Translations under genes and position numbers: made by a program
Notes under the pieces: model-generated
Seen by the model: the letters and a program-made list of their open reading frames with translations, nothing else
Database searches by the model: none
What the model was told of the DNA's origin: nothing
In this document: positions 45,291 to 56,765 of the stretch, piece after piece
Position numbering within the stretch: position 1 is the stretch's first letter
How the letters are laid out: each line of letters starts with the position of its first letter
Assembly: GCF_017591425.1 (NCBI RefSeq)
Contig: NW_024464918.1
Coordinates: 6,074,001-6,138,000, forward strand
Direction: 5' to 3'
Origin: Ochotona curzoniae
Lineage: Eukaryota > Chordata > Mammalia > Lagomorpha > Ochotonidae
DNA: 64,000 nucleotides

Positions 45291-46430
45291 ATTACTATTT
45301 AAGACTGTGCAGAAGGATGTACATGCTTCTGCTCAGGGATGTCACTGGCGCGTAGCTTGATATCATCCATGGAGCTCCCCTAACCTCTGTCCCTCCTGTT
45401 TTGATGAAGGGACAAAGGATAAGAGATGCTGTGTTACACAGCAGTCTAGCAGTTCCTGTGGAATGGACCTTGAGGGACTCACAGAGCTCTCACCTCCATC
45501 CTTGCCCTCAGAGCTGTGGGAACAGCAATGCTCCCAGGACCCAAGGATACAGCAACCAGGGTGAATGATACGGTCAAGTCAAAGGCCGCACATTACACAG
45601 ATGATCCTTTGGGTGGCCAGCCTCTGTTCCACTCATTCCCAGGCGATCCAGACTTAGAACTTCTGGAGATGTCGGGATGTCAGCTCAACACTAACCACTT
45701 CAGGGGAACTGCCCGAAAGGACTCTGGCTTAAACCCTTGACCCTACTCTATGTGGCATCTCCCATGTTATCCATCTGGCATCAAAGGGGTGACCATCATC
45801 TTTTATTCTGTTCTTAGTACACTTACCAGAGGATTCTGTCAAGGTGCATAGGGTGGTTGGAGAGGAGGTTCCAGAGAAGCAGTCTGACTTCTTATCTATG
45901 TCTAAGACTCTGCAAGGAATCCTCTTTCAGCATTGTAGGTGGTTCCCCAGGTCCAGCTTGGAACGTTCCCACAGTATCACTCTAGACTCTGACCATATGG
46001 CATCATTCCTCTGCACTTCCATTTCCTGAGGACAATAGTAATAGTTTCCACACCTTCCTCAACAGAAACATATTGAGAGTAACATCAAACAGCAGAAATA
46101 AATAAAAAGTGAAAAAATCAAGAGGGCCCGGCAATTCAGCTAAAGCCCTTAGAGACACACACTCACTTTTCTGTTTGTTTATTTATTTCATTTTGTTTTT
46201 TAAAGAAGGTTGGACTAGAATTCAGATTTTGGAAATACGTTGACTGTTCATCAGCAATGTCTGTCTGGAAATGGACAGTGCTCCTAGGGCTGAATCAGGA
46301 TTGAAGGGGAGCCAGATTTGCAGAACAGAATAGCAGAGAAGGGGTGGGTTGACCTTTCTTGTGGAGGCAGTCATGCACAGAAAGCAGTAAGGCTAAGCTC
46401 ACAGGCAACTATTGTTTAAAAATCTGTCAA
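45291..46430. other. Unique sequence, nothing recognised
   Basis: No gene supported. 46160-46205 is T-rich with ATTTATTT words but lacks a SINE body. Confidence 0.4.
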
Positions 46431-46434
46431 ATTT

Positions 46435-46660
46435 GGCAGAAGAAGACCCGAGTTCAAACTTTGGCTCTGTCACTTTCTAACGATGGAACTTTGAAACAAG
46501 TCATTTTCGAGTCCCTCGCCTCAGCTTCTAGCTCTGTGGAAAAAGAAAAAGTTGGCGGTGGGAGAAAGGAGGATAATACTTCTGCTGTTGGGTCTTCTGA
46601 ATGACAAAGAAAGAGATCATATATCTAAAAAAAATTGCATGTAATAAGACCTCCCACATT
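46435..46660 (+). repeat. MIR
   Basis: 'ACCCGAGTTCAAACTTTGGC', 'TCTGTCACTTTCTAACG' and 'CCTCGCCTCAGCTTCTAGC' follow the MIR core. The 3' end is blurred by a purine-rich run. Confidence 0.83.
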
Positions 46661-46899
46661 CTATGTGACCACCGACGCAATTATCAGACTAAATCGTAGA
46701 AGACATGGTTCCGTTCAGTCACCGAAGAATTGAGAAGTTGTGGCCCAGAGCCAAAGATCATTCTGAATTCTCATCTCCCCTCCTCATTGCAGTGAGGACC
46801 CTGCCAGAATGTCAAAGTAGAGTCCTAGGGATGGAGTTTGGCTGCCAGTATTTCCCAAAGTGCGTCCGTATAAAGTGAAGCAGCGGGATCTGACTCAAA

Positions 46900-47160
46900 C
46901 GCCGGGCAGAACACAGAGGTGTTCGTTTGTAATGGGCTGCTTTCGTGCTTCAAACCCTTCCCTTATGAAAATAATTTACGTTGCTAATTATGCCACATGA
47001 CCCAATGACTTGCGCCATAGATTAAAGGACTGCTTTTTCAAATCATTCCATAAATGAAAAGCAGTCCTCTCAGATACATGATTTCGTGGATAAATACTGC
47101 ATTTGTGTTGTCAGAATTTATGTTGAAAGGAAATGGAGGAAATGTATCCTTAAAGAAATA
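46900..47160. promoter_or_regulatory. Best candidate conserved non-coding element (enhancer-like), with hairpin
   Basis: Repeat-free AT-rich block with 'AAAATAATTTACGTTGC', 'TTGCTAATTATGCC' (homeodomain core), 'CACATGACCCAATGAC' and 'GATTTCGTGGATAAATAC'. In its middle GGACTGCTTTTTCA (47027-47040) and TGAAAAGCAGTCC (47055-47067) form an inverted repeat. No coding frame. It looks like the strongly constrained non-coding elements near developmental genes, but this is unaligned inference. Confidence 0.42.
47027..47067. repeat. Inverted repeat, 13-14 bp arms, 14-bp spacer
   Basis: Arms GGACTGCTTTTTCA and TGAAAAGCAGTCC pair along their whole length except for one extra T in the left arm. The spacer is AATCATTCCATAAA. 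The stem is too short for a microRNA precursor. Confidence 0.9.
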
Positions 47161-48366
47161 TTTTGCAGGAGTTGTTAACACCTTCTACTCCTTCTCCCCA
47201 CTGCTCTGACTATCATAATATAAATGTGCAGACTCTTAGCGCCAGGGTGCACATTCCACAGCTTCAGGGCCTACCTGCCTGTGTGGCTGAGGTGTTATTT
47301 AAATTCCCTTTGAATTTTGCAGATTCAAATCCTGCCAGAGTCCTAATTTATGGCTTCCACAACACACACATAAAATGTACACCAGGATCTCCCTGTGTGC
47401 AAGGCATGCATAGGAGGAAGTGCATTGTGGCTGCAGGTGGACTGGATTGTGGAGCTGGTTGCCCACAGCAGGGTGTAAAGACCAGGGAAGTAGAGCCACA
47501 AAACCAGTTGGAACAGAACCATGTTTGTTTGGGACCTGTCATTCCCAGAAAGCTCCCTCTACCCTTTCCATTAGCCCCAGAAGACCCAGAGAATGTGAGA
47601 AAGACATTTTAGGGAGGAGCTGCAGAATGGGGATCACCTGTTGGGGTAGGAAAGCAACCAACAGTCTCTCTTTCCTGAGAGGATCTTGTGGGATGTAGAA
47701 GACTAAGTCTTTGTGGTGCGGGTCAGGCCACATGCCCTTGGAGACAGAGTGGCCCTTGGAGATCTCTGTCTGGCATTATAGCTGGGGTAGTTGTGTCCCT
47801 GGGCTCAGTTGCCATTGAGGATGACAAAGTTTCTTCTCCTGAGCTTGTGCACCTAGTGACATGCTGTGTTATTCAGGCTTCACATTTAAGCTTGGCAGGA
47901 CAATCATGTACCAAAGACACCAGCAGGAACATTTTAAGGCTCTTTAGATAGGTAAAGCTTCTATTCTGAAATTAGGAAAGCTTGAACAGGGCTTGATTTT
48001 GAACAGTGCACACACACACACACACACACACCCCATTTACAGTCTTTTGGGGTTGCATATCCATTCCTGAGCATTACCATCTTTCATTGTTCAAAATCTT
48101 TCTCCTCTCAGCTACACTGAGAACTCCATGTGCATAAGAGTGGGAGGACACGGGGGGGGGATGATGGTTACAGTAACTGGGTTCCAGGGTAATTCTTTGG
48201 TGATGGAAGCATGCAGTCCCACTCTGCTCTTTAAGAATTAACATAGTTTGGGGACAAGGGAGACCAGACAATACAAATAAAATGTATGAGTAAATGAAAA
48301 AATTTCAGAAGTACAAGAAGGAAATGCAGTAGGATGATATAAGAAGATACTTCAAGAAGTTTGTGG
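47161..48366. other. Unique sequence with a CA microsatellite
   Basis: (CA)n of about 25 bp at 48008-48032, and a G-run at 48152-48159. The 149-codon plus frame at 47163-47612 shows no recognisable domain and competes with overlapping antisense frames, so no gene is called. Confidence 0.45.
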
Positions 48367-48700
48367 AGGGCCCAGAGTGATAGCGTAACGGTTAAGGTCC
48401 TCACCTTGAACACGCCTGGACTCCACACTGGCGTCAGTTTTAATCCCTGCAGCTCCGCTTCCCATCCAGCTCCCTGCTTGTGGCCTGGAAGAGCAGTTGA
48501 GGACGGCCCAAAGCCTTGGAACCCTGCACCCGCATGGGAGACTCAGAAAGAAGTTCCTGGCTCCTGGCTTAGGATTGGCGTAACAGCGACCGTTGCAGCC
48601 ACTTGGGGAGTGAATCAGTGGATGGAAGATTTTCCTCTCTGTCTCTCCTCCTCTCTGTACATCTACCTTTCCAATAAAATAAATTTTTAAAAAGGAAGCA
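48367..48700 (+). mobile_element. CSINE, sense
   Basis: 'GATAGCGTAACGGTTAAGGT', 'CCTCACCTTGAACACGCC', 'CCAGCTCCCTGCTTGTGGCC', 'GTTCCTGGCTCCTGGCTTAG', 'ATCTACCTTTCCAATAAAAT'. Relatively young, CpG partly retained. No clear target-site duplication. Confidence 0.96.
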
Positions 48701-48829
48701 AAATGTCAGTTCATTTTGATATGCAGTTGTGGGAATTCACATATTTTTTTGTTTTTGTTTTTGTCTTAATATACATTCTACATAAACTTCTTGGAGACCC
48801 CTTGTCCTTGTGACTGGTGACCAGGGAAA

Positions 48830-48990
48830 GGAGACATGGAGCAGTGTGGCAAGTCCAAGGGACAGAAAAAGACAGTGTGGCTGGGACACTGTCAGTAAGG
48901 AGAGAAGAGATAAATAAAGGCAGACAGGGAGGCAGAGGCCAGGCCTTTCATGGCCAGAGTGTGTACTGTTAGTCCTTGTCTAGAACCATG
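48830..48990 (-). repeat. L2 relic, antisense
   Basis: 'GACAGTGTGGCTGGGACACT', 'GAGGCAGAGGCCAGGCCTTT' and 'CATGGCCAGAGTGTG' resemble antisense L2 ('gtgtggctggagc..ggccagatc..agggccttg'). Confidence 0.55.
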
Positions 48991-49735
48991 AAAGTAAGGA
49001 GACTGCTTGAGCACTTACCAGATCTATTCCTAGATGGCTAAGTAGCTTTGGTATAAGTCTAGTCTTAGTCCAGGTAGACTCAACCAGTATCTGTGTAGAT
49101 CCTGAAGCCTTAGTGAGAGCTGTGGGGAGTGGGCTGATCTTGAATTAGTAAGGATGCTGCCCAGGTGAATAGCTGGCAGATGTCTGTCCCATGAACCAGC
49201 TAGAGTTTTCCCTGGGATGTTATGGAGTCTAACTATTCCTATAGCAGAAAGCCAGGCTCCATCCCTCTAGCTAGAGGACATAGAGGGTGGGAGGAAGAGA
49301 GGAACAATTTATCATCACGATTCTCAGCTCCAGCTACAGGGGATGAGGGATGTTCCTTAGGGTGATTGTCCAGCCGTTTCCAAGGAAGGACTGGAAGCAT
49401 CCCTTTGACACTTACTTCCAAGGCTTTCTGTTCCAAACATCCATGGATCCCTCGTGTTACAGCATAAAGGGATATGTATGCTAGAAGAAAACAAAAATGC
49501 CAGTCTCGGCCTTCCCAGCATTCTGATAGGGCTCAGTTAGAACCCTTGGCATATGGTCAAAGAAAGACAACTGTGAATTAATGCTGCAAAGGAGTTTAGC
49601 AGTGTCTGCATCTCACCTTGAAAGGTTAACAGGAGACTCACTGCCTCCAGCACTACAGGGTAGCTGGACAGGGGTGGGCAGTGAAACTTCTTTCTAACAA
49701 GAATGGCATTTGTAGTTATTGGTGAGTGAGTGAGA
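48991..49735. other. Unique sequence, nothing recognised
   Basis: No repeat or gene signature seen. Confidence 0.4.
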
Positions 49736-49739
49736 AGAG

Positions 49740-49885
49740 ACTAAGGCAGAATAAGCACATACCTGAGAGGGAACAACCCTGGATTCTAGTCCAAGGCATG
49801 CCCCATTCAGCATGTACTGCATCTTTTAGCAGAAGGGAAAGAGCGATTCAGAGCTTTGGTCTCCCTGGCCCCTTGAATGAACTTG
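49740..49885 (+). repeat. Possible MIR-family relic
   Basis: 'GGGAACAACCCTGGATTCTA', 'GTCCAAGGCATGCCCCATTC' and 'GAGCTTTGGTCTCCCTGGCC' resemble MIR ('ctgggttctagtcctggctctgccac..'). Strongly diverged. Confidence 0.5.
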
Positions 49886-50044
49886 CTTAAGAGAGGCCCA
49901 GTGACACTTCCTGGCGGAGGCGGCAGTCGCTCTAAGACTGCTAGGAAGAAAGCATCATGGGACAATGAGAGGAACCATTTCTACTGATTGAAAATCTGCT
50001 GCAGACTCATGCTAGCGGATTCCTCATAAATAAACCGTAGCTTC

Positions 50045-50180
50045 CTGACTGGAGACATTGTTAACAATGGCATTTTGCAGGTGAGGAAACTGAGTGGTAC
50101 TGAGTTGCCCAAGGGCACACAGTTTGGGAAATGACTCTGCAGCACTGTAAGCCCTGGAGTCTCTGACTCCACAGTTCAAA
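50045..50180 (-). repeat. MIR, antisense
   Basis: 'ATTTTGCAGGTGAGGAAACT', 'GAGTTGCCCAAGGGCACACA' and 'GGAGTCTCTGACTCCACAGT' are the antisense MIR core and head. Confidence 0.92.
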
Positions 50181-50214
50181 GAGGCTGCTGGGACCAGACT
50201 CGATGCTGCTGTGT

Positions 50215-50575
50215 GTGAAGCTCTGTTTGGGATGCCTACATTCTGTGTCAGAGTGCCAGTTCAAGTCCCAGCTACTCCGCCTATGATCCAACTCCCTGGT
50301 AATTAGTGCTCCTGGGAAGACAGCAGAGAATGGCCCAAGTGCTTGAGCCTCTGCCACCTATTTGGGAAAGTAGGATGGATTTCCTGTCTCTTATCTTTGG
50401 CCTGGCCGAGACCTGGCTGTGGTAAGCATTTGGAAACTGAAGTGGTGATGGAAGAGCTTTCTCTCTCCCTCCCTCCCACCGCCTGCTCTCTCTCTCCCAC
50501 TCACCTCCCTCCCTGTGCATCTCTCCCTCACTCTATTATTCAGCCTTTTAAATGAAGAAAAAATCTTTTAAAAAG
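50215..50575 (+). mobile_element. CSINE, sense
   Basis: 'AGTGCCAGTTCAAGTCCCAG', 'GACAGCAGAGAATGGCCCAA', 'ACTGAAGTGGTGATGGAAGA', an expanded CT-rich segment (50458-50530) and tail 'AAAAATCTTTTAAAAAGG'. Older subfamily. Confidence 0.92.
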
Positions 50576-50794
50576 GAACGAAAGAAGATTCCTCAACCTC
50601 AACTGACTGGGCTCCATGATAATGTGGAGCTGGAGTGCTAATGTCTTTCGGTTGTAAGTTAATCCAGAAATCTGGATTTAAAAAAAATGAAATCTCATGT
50701 GTTTAAAATGTGAACAACTAACTGAACATAATTTTGGATGTGCTGAGGCTGTAGGCTGAAGGAGGCCTGCGTGAGATTTCTGCAGTGTGGTTGA

Positions 50795-50985
50795 AGGTAA
50801 GGACAGTTTTGTGGTGACAGACAGCACTGGGTTCAAATCCCTGCTCTTCTACTTCCTGGCCTATGATACAAATAAAGTGAGAGTCCGTGTGTCTCCTTGT
50901 CTGCCCATGCTCTATGAGAGAATGGGCACTTTTTATAAATTGCCTACTGCAGGGCTCTTGTCTGGTGAGCACTCAGTGTCTGGAG
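50795..50985 (+). repeat. MIR
   Basis: 'CACTGGGTTCAAATCCCTGC', 'TCTTCTACTTCCTGGCC' and 'CAGGGCTCTTGTCTGGTGAG' follow MIR head, core and 3' end. Confidence 0.82.
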
Positions 50986-51820
50986 TGTTTGGGACCTCTA
51001 CCCTGAAAGTCCGTGGGAAGAGGGAGCAGCCTACAGGGCCTGACACAGAAACAGGAGGAGGGACAAGTGCCCACATCACCTGCTGTTCTCCATAGAAGCG
51101 CTGGGATATTCCAGAACCAATGAGATGGCAGCGTTCTGCTTCTCAGGAGGAGGCTGCAGGATGTGCAGGCTTATGATCCGCTCCTCCGGTGCTAGCATGC
51201 AGCGTGCAAGTGTTCTGGGAGCTCGTGGGCTAACCGTATAAGCTCTCTTATTCGGGGTTTCTCCTCTGTTCAAACTCTCTGTTGCTTGTGTGTCTTGCTT
51301 TGGAGGCTTCCACATCCAGCAATGCTTGGCGTGTGCATGGTGCCCAGGCTGGTGCAGGCAATATTTTGGCAGCTCCTCTGTGCTGCCCTCTAGGCAGAGA
51401 AAGCCCTTTCCCCTCCAGAGATGTGTTCTCCAAACAGAGGCTGCTTACTATTGCTTCCAGCCCCATCCTGTGGTCTGAATCTCTCCAAAGGAATGGGAGG
51501 AAGTAAAGGGCTCATCCACCAAGGTGTTAAACACTCAGAATAGGAACCAGACTTAGAAGCCAGTGTCATCTATATAAAGCCAGTTTCCTCCAAGACCTGT
51601 TCCAGGTCAGCGAAGCCTGCAGACAGAACCAAGACCAGCGTCCAAAAGGAATGCTCTCTCTGTCTGCGTAATGGCATGCTCTCAATCTTTACAATGCTTG
51701 CCTGAATGCACAGCACAGGATTTCATGCCTAGTGCTCAGCGCAATTTCTCTGAATGCTTTTGACAGCAGAATCTTGATTCCCAGATCCTCTCAAATAGTC
51801 CTAATGTATCCTACTTGCTT
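50986..51820. other. Unique sequence, nothing recognised
   Basis: No confident repeat, no supported exon. Confidence 0.4.
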
Positions 51821-51821
51821 C

Positions 51822-52292
51822 TTAATTTTTATTTTTAATGATGTAGTTTTATAGGTTCAGGAATTTTCCTTCTTACCCTTCCCATATTCCTCTCCACCCC
51901 CCACGCACCGTTTCCCCCTGTATTATTATAGTAGTACAGTCCATCAACAATAGTCACAAGTCCATCATTCTGCTGCTTAAGTGTATGATGACACTGTAGA
52001 TATAGACAGTGGTAGAAAGTCCAGCATCCTATTTTCAAGACATATTTAAGTTTCATTGGTTGTAGAGATGCATATTGCAGTGTATCTTCACTTCTTGGTA
52101 TGCTAGTCTACATCATAATTACTCTAGATGAATATATGTATATACATATTTACCTGTGTATCTATTGATCTTATATTTTGCATGAGGGTTGCCTTATATC
52201 AAAGAGAATATGCGATATTTGTCCTTTTGGGATTGGCTTATTTCATTGAGCATAATGTTCTTTAGTTGGGACCACTTTGTTGCAAATGGTTC
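51822..52292 (-). mobile_element. Lagomorph L1 3' UTR, antisense
   Basis: Starts with a degraded oligo(T) ('TTAATTTTTATTTTTAATGA'), then 'GTAGTTTTATAGGTTCAGG', 'ACAGTCCATCAACAATAGTC', and near the far end 'TGCGATATTTGTCCTTTTGG', 'GGCTTATTTCATTGAGCATA' and 'GGGACCACTTTGTTGCAAAT', the complement of the L1 wording 'atgctcagtgaaataagcca'. 5'-truncated. Confidence 0.88.
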
Positions 52293-53079
52293 CTACCTGC
52301 TCTTACCTCCTTGGTCTGTGTTCTTACCTTTCTGATCCGTGTTGTTTGTAATTCCTCATTGTGAAGAAAATATGCCAAGCTCACCTATCTGGTTTCTGAT
52401 GTATGCCTCTCCCCAGAATCTAAAACAGCATAGCCAAAGCAAGCATGTTTACACTGGCTCTGCACTGGGGTGCCAGTAAGCAGATGGCTGGGACTACACA
52501 TGTTTCTGTATGTCACCAAATCATATGTCACCATATCACATGAACATAGTGAATGTCACAAGACTGAAGGAGAATCCATTTGGTGGTCAGTTGTTTGGGT
52601 AGGTAAAATGTCTGAAGAGCAGTGTGGATACAAAAGTCTCCATGCACGAGAACAATTCCCGCTGTGTCTAGATTCGTATTTGTCTCATTTGATACTGTAG
52701 GAAATACCAAACTTTATTCCTAGCCAGTGGGTTGATCACAAAATCTACTACACACCCTGCAAGCCACCAGGCTCTCTTGTTATTTTGCATGGTTGACCTC
52801 ATCTTCCTCTTGAGCTGGCCTTCCTGCTGAACTGAAATAGGGAAAGACCCCAAACCTTCCCAAATTTAAAGACAGCTGTCTCCTTTTTGCTGACAGTATC
52901 TTTGAGGGTAAAAGTTCATTGTGTCATTTTCCTAACCAAAAGGGCAGAGAGGGAAACACATGCAGCTCCTGCTGGTTGGGGTGGAGGTTTGGCACTTGAC
53001 CTATGCGAGGCTCACAATGGAGAGCCATCAAGACTCCCCAACTTTTCCATGGGCTCCTGGGTTCCTGTATTCTGCAGGC
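52293..53079. other. Unique sequence, nothing recognised
   Basis: No repeat or gene signature seen. Confidence 0.4.
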
Positions 53080-53210
53080 TTTGTGCCTGAAATATGTTCT
53101 CCTCTGAACTCCTTGACTCATTCCCCTCCTGCTTCCACTAAGGGATCCTTGCATGAGAGCCCCACCAGTGCCCTATTCGTAGCATCTTCCACTCTTCCAC
53201 TGGAGTTTCT
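53080..53210 (+). repeat. L2 fragment, sense
   Basis: 'GTGCCTGAAATATGTTCTCC', 'GAACTCCTTGACTCATTCCC' and 'CCACTAAGGGATCCTTGCAT' resemble L2 ('tgcctggaatgctcttcc..taactcctactcatcctt..'). Confidence 0.6.
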
Positions 53211-53744
53211 AAGTACCCTCAGCTCAATTTCTCCACCGTTTCAGATCTGTGTCTGAACTCTGTCTTTTCCTGCTGTACCACCACATCCAACCTTCCCTAA
53301 CTGCCCCAAATAGCTGTTAGGGTCCTTGGCAAGGTGATCCCCTCCCAGAAATGGGAAGAGTGAAAGGCTCAGCTCCTCCATCCATCTGGAGCGACTGTCT
53401 TTGCTTTCTTGCAGACCTTAACTCGGGGTGACCGGAAACTGTACATCTTCATCCCTGCACAAGCCCCACCTGTATTCCCTCTGACTTCTGCAATGATGGC
53501 TCCAAATAGCTGCTTCTCCATTCCCGATGGAAGGACACATCCTCACTGTATCACATCCTCCTTCCCACTCTGCTCAGCTTATAAGACACTGGAGCTGCTT
53601 TCTTCTTTGCTAGAATCTCAGGCACCATGTCATGATGTACCTTATTCAGAAAAAAAATATAAACTTTCTCATTCATGAAGCCCAAAAAGTTATGCAATTA
53701 ATAGAGTTTTTTTTTAAAGAACTGCTTTAACTGGGAGTTGAATT
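53211..53744. other. Unique sequence, nothing certain
   Basis: Pyrimidine-rich text at 53400-53640 could be another L2 piece but lacks decisive words. An open frame of 89 codons there matches nothing I know. Confidence 0.35.
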
Positions 53745-53759
53745 AAAATTCACGTGGTC

Positions 53760-54079
53760 GGGCCCGGCGCGTTGGTGCAGTGGTTAAGGTCCTCGCCTTG
53801 CATGCCCGGGATCCTATATGGACGCCGGTTCTAATCCCGGCAGCCCCACTTCCCATCCAGCTCCATGCCTGTGGCCTGGGAAGGCAGTCGAGGATGGCCC
53901 AAAGCTTTGGGACCCTGCACCCCCGTGGGAGACCCAGAGGAGGCTCCTGGCTTCGGATTGGCATAGCATCGACCGTTGCGCTCACTTGGGGAGTGGATCA
54001 TCGGACGGAGGATCTTCCTCTCTGTCTCTCCTCTGTGTATATCCACCTTTCCAATAAAAATAAAATAAATCCTTAAAAA
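53760..54079 (+). mobile_element. CSINE, sense, young, with target-site duplication
   Basis: Full-length from 'GGGCCCGGCGCGTTGGTGCA' to 'AATAAATCCTTAAAAA'. Flanks AAAATTCACGTGGTC (53745-53759) and AAAATTCACGTGGCC (54080-54094) match 14/15. CpGs are well retained, so it is among the youngest copies. It shares the shortened 'CTCCTGGCTTCGG' segment with 35891-36222. Confidence 0.98.
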
Positions 54080-54214
54080 AAAATTCACGTGGCCATTGTG
54101 GCAAACAAGACAGGGATGGGACATCGTGTCTACCAGATAAAGGGAAGGGTATCAGGAAATATGGCTACAGCGTTGATACGCTTGCTCTGACAACATGCCT
54201 GCACTTGTCACAGC

Positions 54215-54400
54215 AGGCACATGTTAAGGCAGTTAGCAACTCTTATTCTACAGCTGAGAAAAATGAGGCTCCCAGAGACTGATAGACCTGCCAAGGTCAC
54301 ACAGCGAGTGGAGCCACAGCTGGGATGGGCATGTGAGTGATTTGACTCGGGGCAGCACATTCCTTGTGTGGCACTGAGCCATATGCCCTCTTGCCTAAGT
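54215..54400 (-). repeat. MIR, antisense
   Basis: 'ATTCTACAGCTGAGAAAAAT', 'GACCTGCCAAGGTCACACAG' and 'CGAGTGGAGCCACAGCTGG' are the antisense MIR core. Confidence 0.93.
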
Positions 54401-55384
54401 GCTCTTTTCCCCCACTGGCCTGTGAAGTCAGCTGTGGGGCACCATCAGTTCTGCCAATCTGTGCTTATCTTTTAAAGTGATTATAAGTAGAAACCATGAA
54501 ATCTGCAGCTGCAGGAGCGGCAGGAATTCTACCTCAAATAGGCAGAGATCCTGGAAGCCAGCAGTTAATGCTGAAGTCGCTGTGAGCTTCATTTAATCTT
54601 TTTTTCCCCCCCAAGAGATTGCCAGCTATGAATGTCTGGGAGGTGGCCAACGATCCGTTGTACGCACTAAATAATTTGTAAGTCAGACCTCTCTATTGAT
54701 GGCAATGCGATGTCAAAATCACTCAACTTAACCACGCATGTTGAAAAGACAAATCAATTATTCCTGGGCCTCTTCAAAGGTGGTTAGGCAAGGCAGCACA
54801 TGGATATGTAAGTATGTATAAACATGTATATTTAATGGAGTGCAGAAGGAACAAAAGCTGGCAAAGGCATTGTAGAATCTTCTGGAATCTGCCCTTCTTT
54901 TTCTTGTGAAATCTGTCCAGATGAGAATCTGTAAGGTACCCGAATCAAGCAGGATTCCCTGCCTCGCCCACTGAGTCTGTGAGAAAGTGAAGCTTCCATT
55001 GCTCTTAGCCAACTTCTGGAGCCTGCTAAGATCCCCTTCTGCATGATCTTTTGATCTGAGAAGGTAAAATTGAACACACTACTTGGTCGCCTCCTCAAAC
55101 TGCCTCTGCCTGGACTTTGTGGAAGCTGCCTAACCAAACTCAGAGACTCAGCTGGACTCTTCTGCGAGGTCTAGGCACAGGTAAGTCAGAACAGCATTTT
55201 TGAGAGCTAAAGCCAGATCACATTTTAGCCCTCTCCCCTTGCTGGTTTCTCAGGGAGCTAGCATAAAATCCCAGTTTTGTACCATGACCAATTTAGCCCT
55301 ATGCATTTTGACCACTATCTACTTCTCATTTATTTCTCCTATGCTTAGTCTCTGCCAGGGAGTCCTTCTTAGTGGTTTGAACAT
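54401..55384. other. Unique sequence, nothing recognised
   Basis: No confident repeat. Antisense frames at 54758-55137 have no recognisable domain. Confidence 0.4.
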
Positions 55385-55640
55385 CTTTTAGGTCTCATGT
55401 CAAATGTCATCTCCTTGGAGGGGCCTTTCCTGGCAGGTCACTCTCTGTTCTGTTTTTTTTTTTCTTTTATTTCTGGTCTATTTCTTTTAGAACATAAACC
55501 TACAGTTGATTTACTTGATTGCTGACAGTTTCCTTCATCTATAATGGAAGGTTCCAGAAAGTGAGAGTTTTGTCCTTTTCACAGCTGTACTGACAGTTCT
55601 TAGAGGACTGCTTGAGTCACGGTTGACGTCCTTAGGCATC
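55385..55640 (+). mobile_element. L2 3' end, sense
   Basis: 'CTCATGTCAAATGTCATCTC', 'CTTGGAGGGGCCTTTCCTGG', 'TAGAACATAAACCTACAG' and 'AATGGAAGGTTCCAGAAAGT' follow the L2 3' UTR. Confidence 0.8.
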
Positions 55641-55784
55641 CTCATGAAGCGTGTTGATTGCCCAAAGTGATTGCTTTTTTTCTCCCTGATGGTCTCTTTT
55701 ACCAGTTGAGCAACACTGCTACTGAAGTGTCTCAACTATTCAATCATTAATTTTTGCAGATTCATTTTGTTTCACAAGCAATGA

Positions 55785-56335
55785 GTCATTTCCCACCCTA
55801 CCACTTACCAGCCCCTCTGCATGCTAGGCGTTGGGGATCCACAGCAGCCTCTAATATCAAAAATGATCCCAGATCTGGAAAAGTCTATGATACTTGTCCA
55901 TTATGGGAAGAAACAGAAAAAGATGGTGTGCTTCAAGTCTTCCCAAATATGGAGTCTTTAGGCCAGGAGCATCAAGGGAGGCTATCAAGTGACATAAATT
56001 TTGAGCTGTATCTTAGAGTATGCAAGTTAGGCAAATAAGGGTTAAAGTGTTTTAAGCAAATATCAGGGGCTTGAGAGAGCCTGGCAGACATTGTAAGAGT
56101 TTCAGTGAAGGAGAAGTAGGAATGGACAGGGACTGGATTGGGAAGGACCTTTAAAATAACCAGGGTATTGGAACTTAATCTCAAAATGCTATACAAGTTT
56201 AAGAGGGGAGGAGGGTGGACATTAATCTGATGTTTGAGGGAGACCATTTGGCCATGGTAGAGAGGGTGAATCAGAAAGAAAAGCAAAAGAGACCATTGGG
56301 GAATAACATTTATCTTGAAAAGGAGAATGTATAGG
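55785..56335 (-). mobile_element. L2, antisense, long relic
   Basis: 'CTCTGCATGCTAGGCGTTGG' (3' end complement), then 'GAGGCTATCAAGTGACATAA', 'TTTTGAGCTGTATCTTAGAG', 'GCCTGGCAGACATTG' and 'GGAACTTAATCTCAAAATGC' run in antisense L2 order over about 550 bp. It lies convergently to the sense L2 copy at 55385-55640. Confidence 0.72.
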
Positions 56336-56344
56336 CCTGGACTA

Positions 56345-56765
56345 GGTGAATATAATAAATTACCACCTACCAAAAAGTAGGTGGGTTAAAACAACATTCC
56401 TGGAAGACAGAAGTTAAATAGAGGTGTGGGCAGGGTCATGCTCCCTGCAAGTCCTCTAGAGGATGATTCATCCTGGCCAAGTTCCGCTGCTGGTCACTCC
56501 AGCTGCTCCTGACTTGTAGCAGCATTGCTGCAATCTCAGCCGTCATTTTCATTCGGCCATCTTTTCCTGTCTCATTGTCTTCATGAGCCATATCTTTCTA
56601 ATTAGGACAGCAGACCATGATGGGTTATGATCCCCACAAATAATCTTAATTTGAGTATACCTGCTAAAACCCTATTTTGAGATAAATTCACACTTGCAGA
56701 TACTACAGGTTTGGACCTCATATCTTTTGAAGAGACTTAATTCAGTCCCACATAACTGGGTGTGG
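56345..56765 (-). mobile_element. MLT1-type (MaLR) LTR, antisense
   Basis: 'AATAAATTACCACCTACCAA', 'GTGGGTTAAAACAACATTCC', 'GGAAGACAGAAGTTAAATAG' and 'CTTAATTCAGTCCCACATAA' correspond to the antisense MLT1 LTR from one end to the other. Solitary LTR. Confidence 0.82.

Noticed and set aside
47027..47067. microRNA precursor
   Set aside because: The stem is only 13-14 bp and does not extend beyond the arms.
53760..53840. tRNA gene suggested by the tRNA-like head
   Set aside because: It is the tRNA-derived head of a CSINE, with a SINE body and tail, not a tRNA gene.
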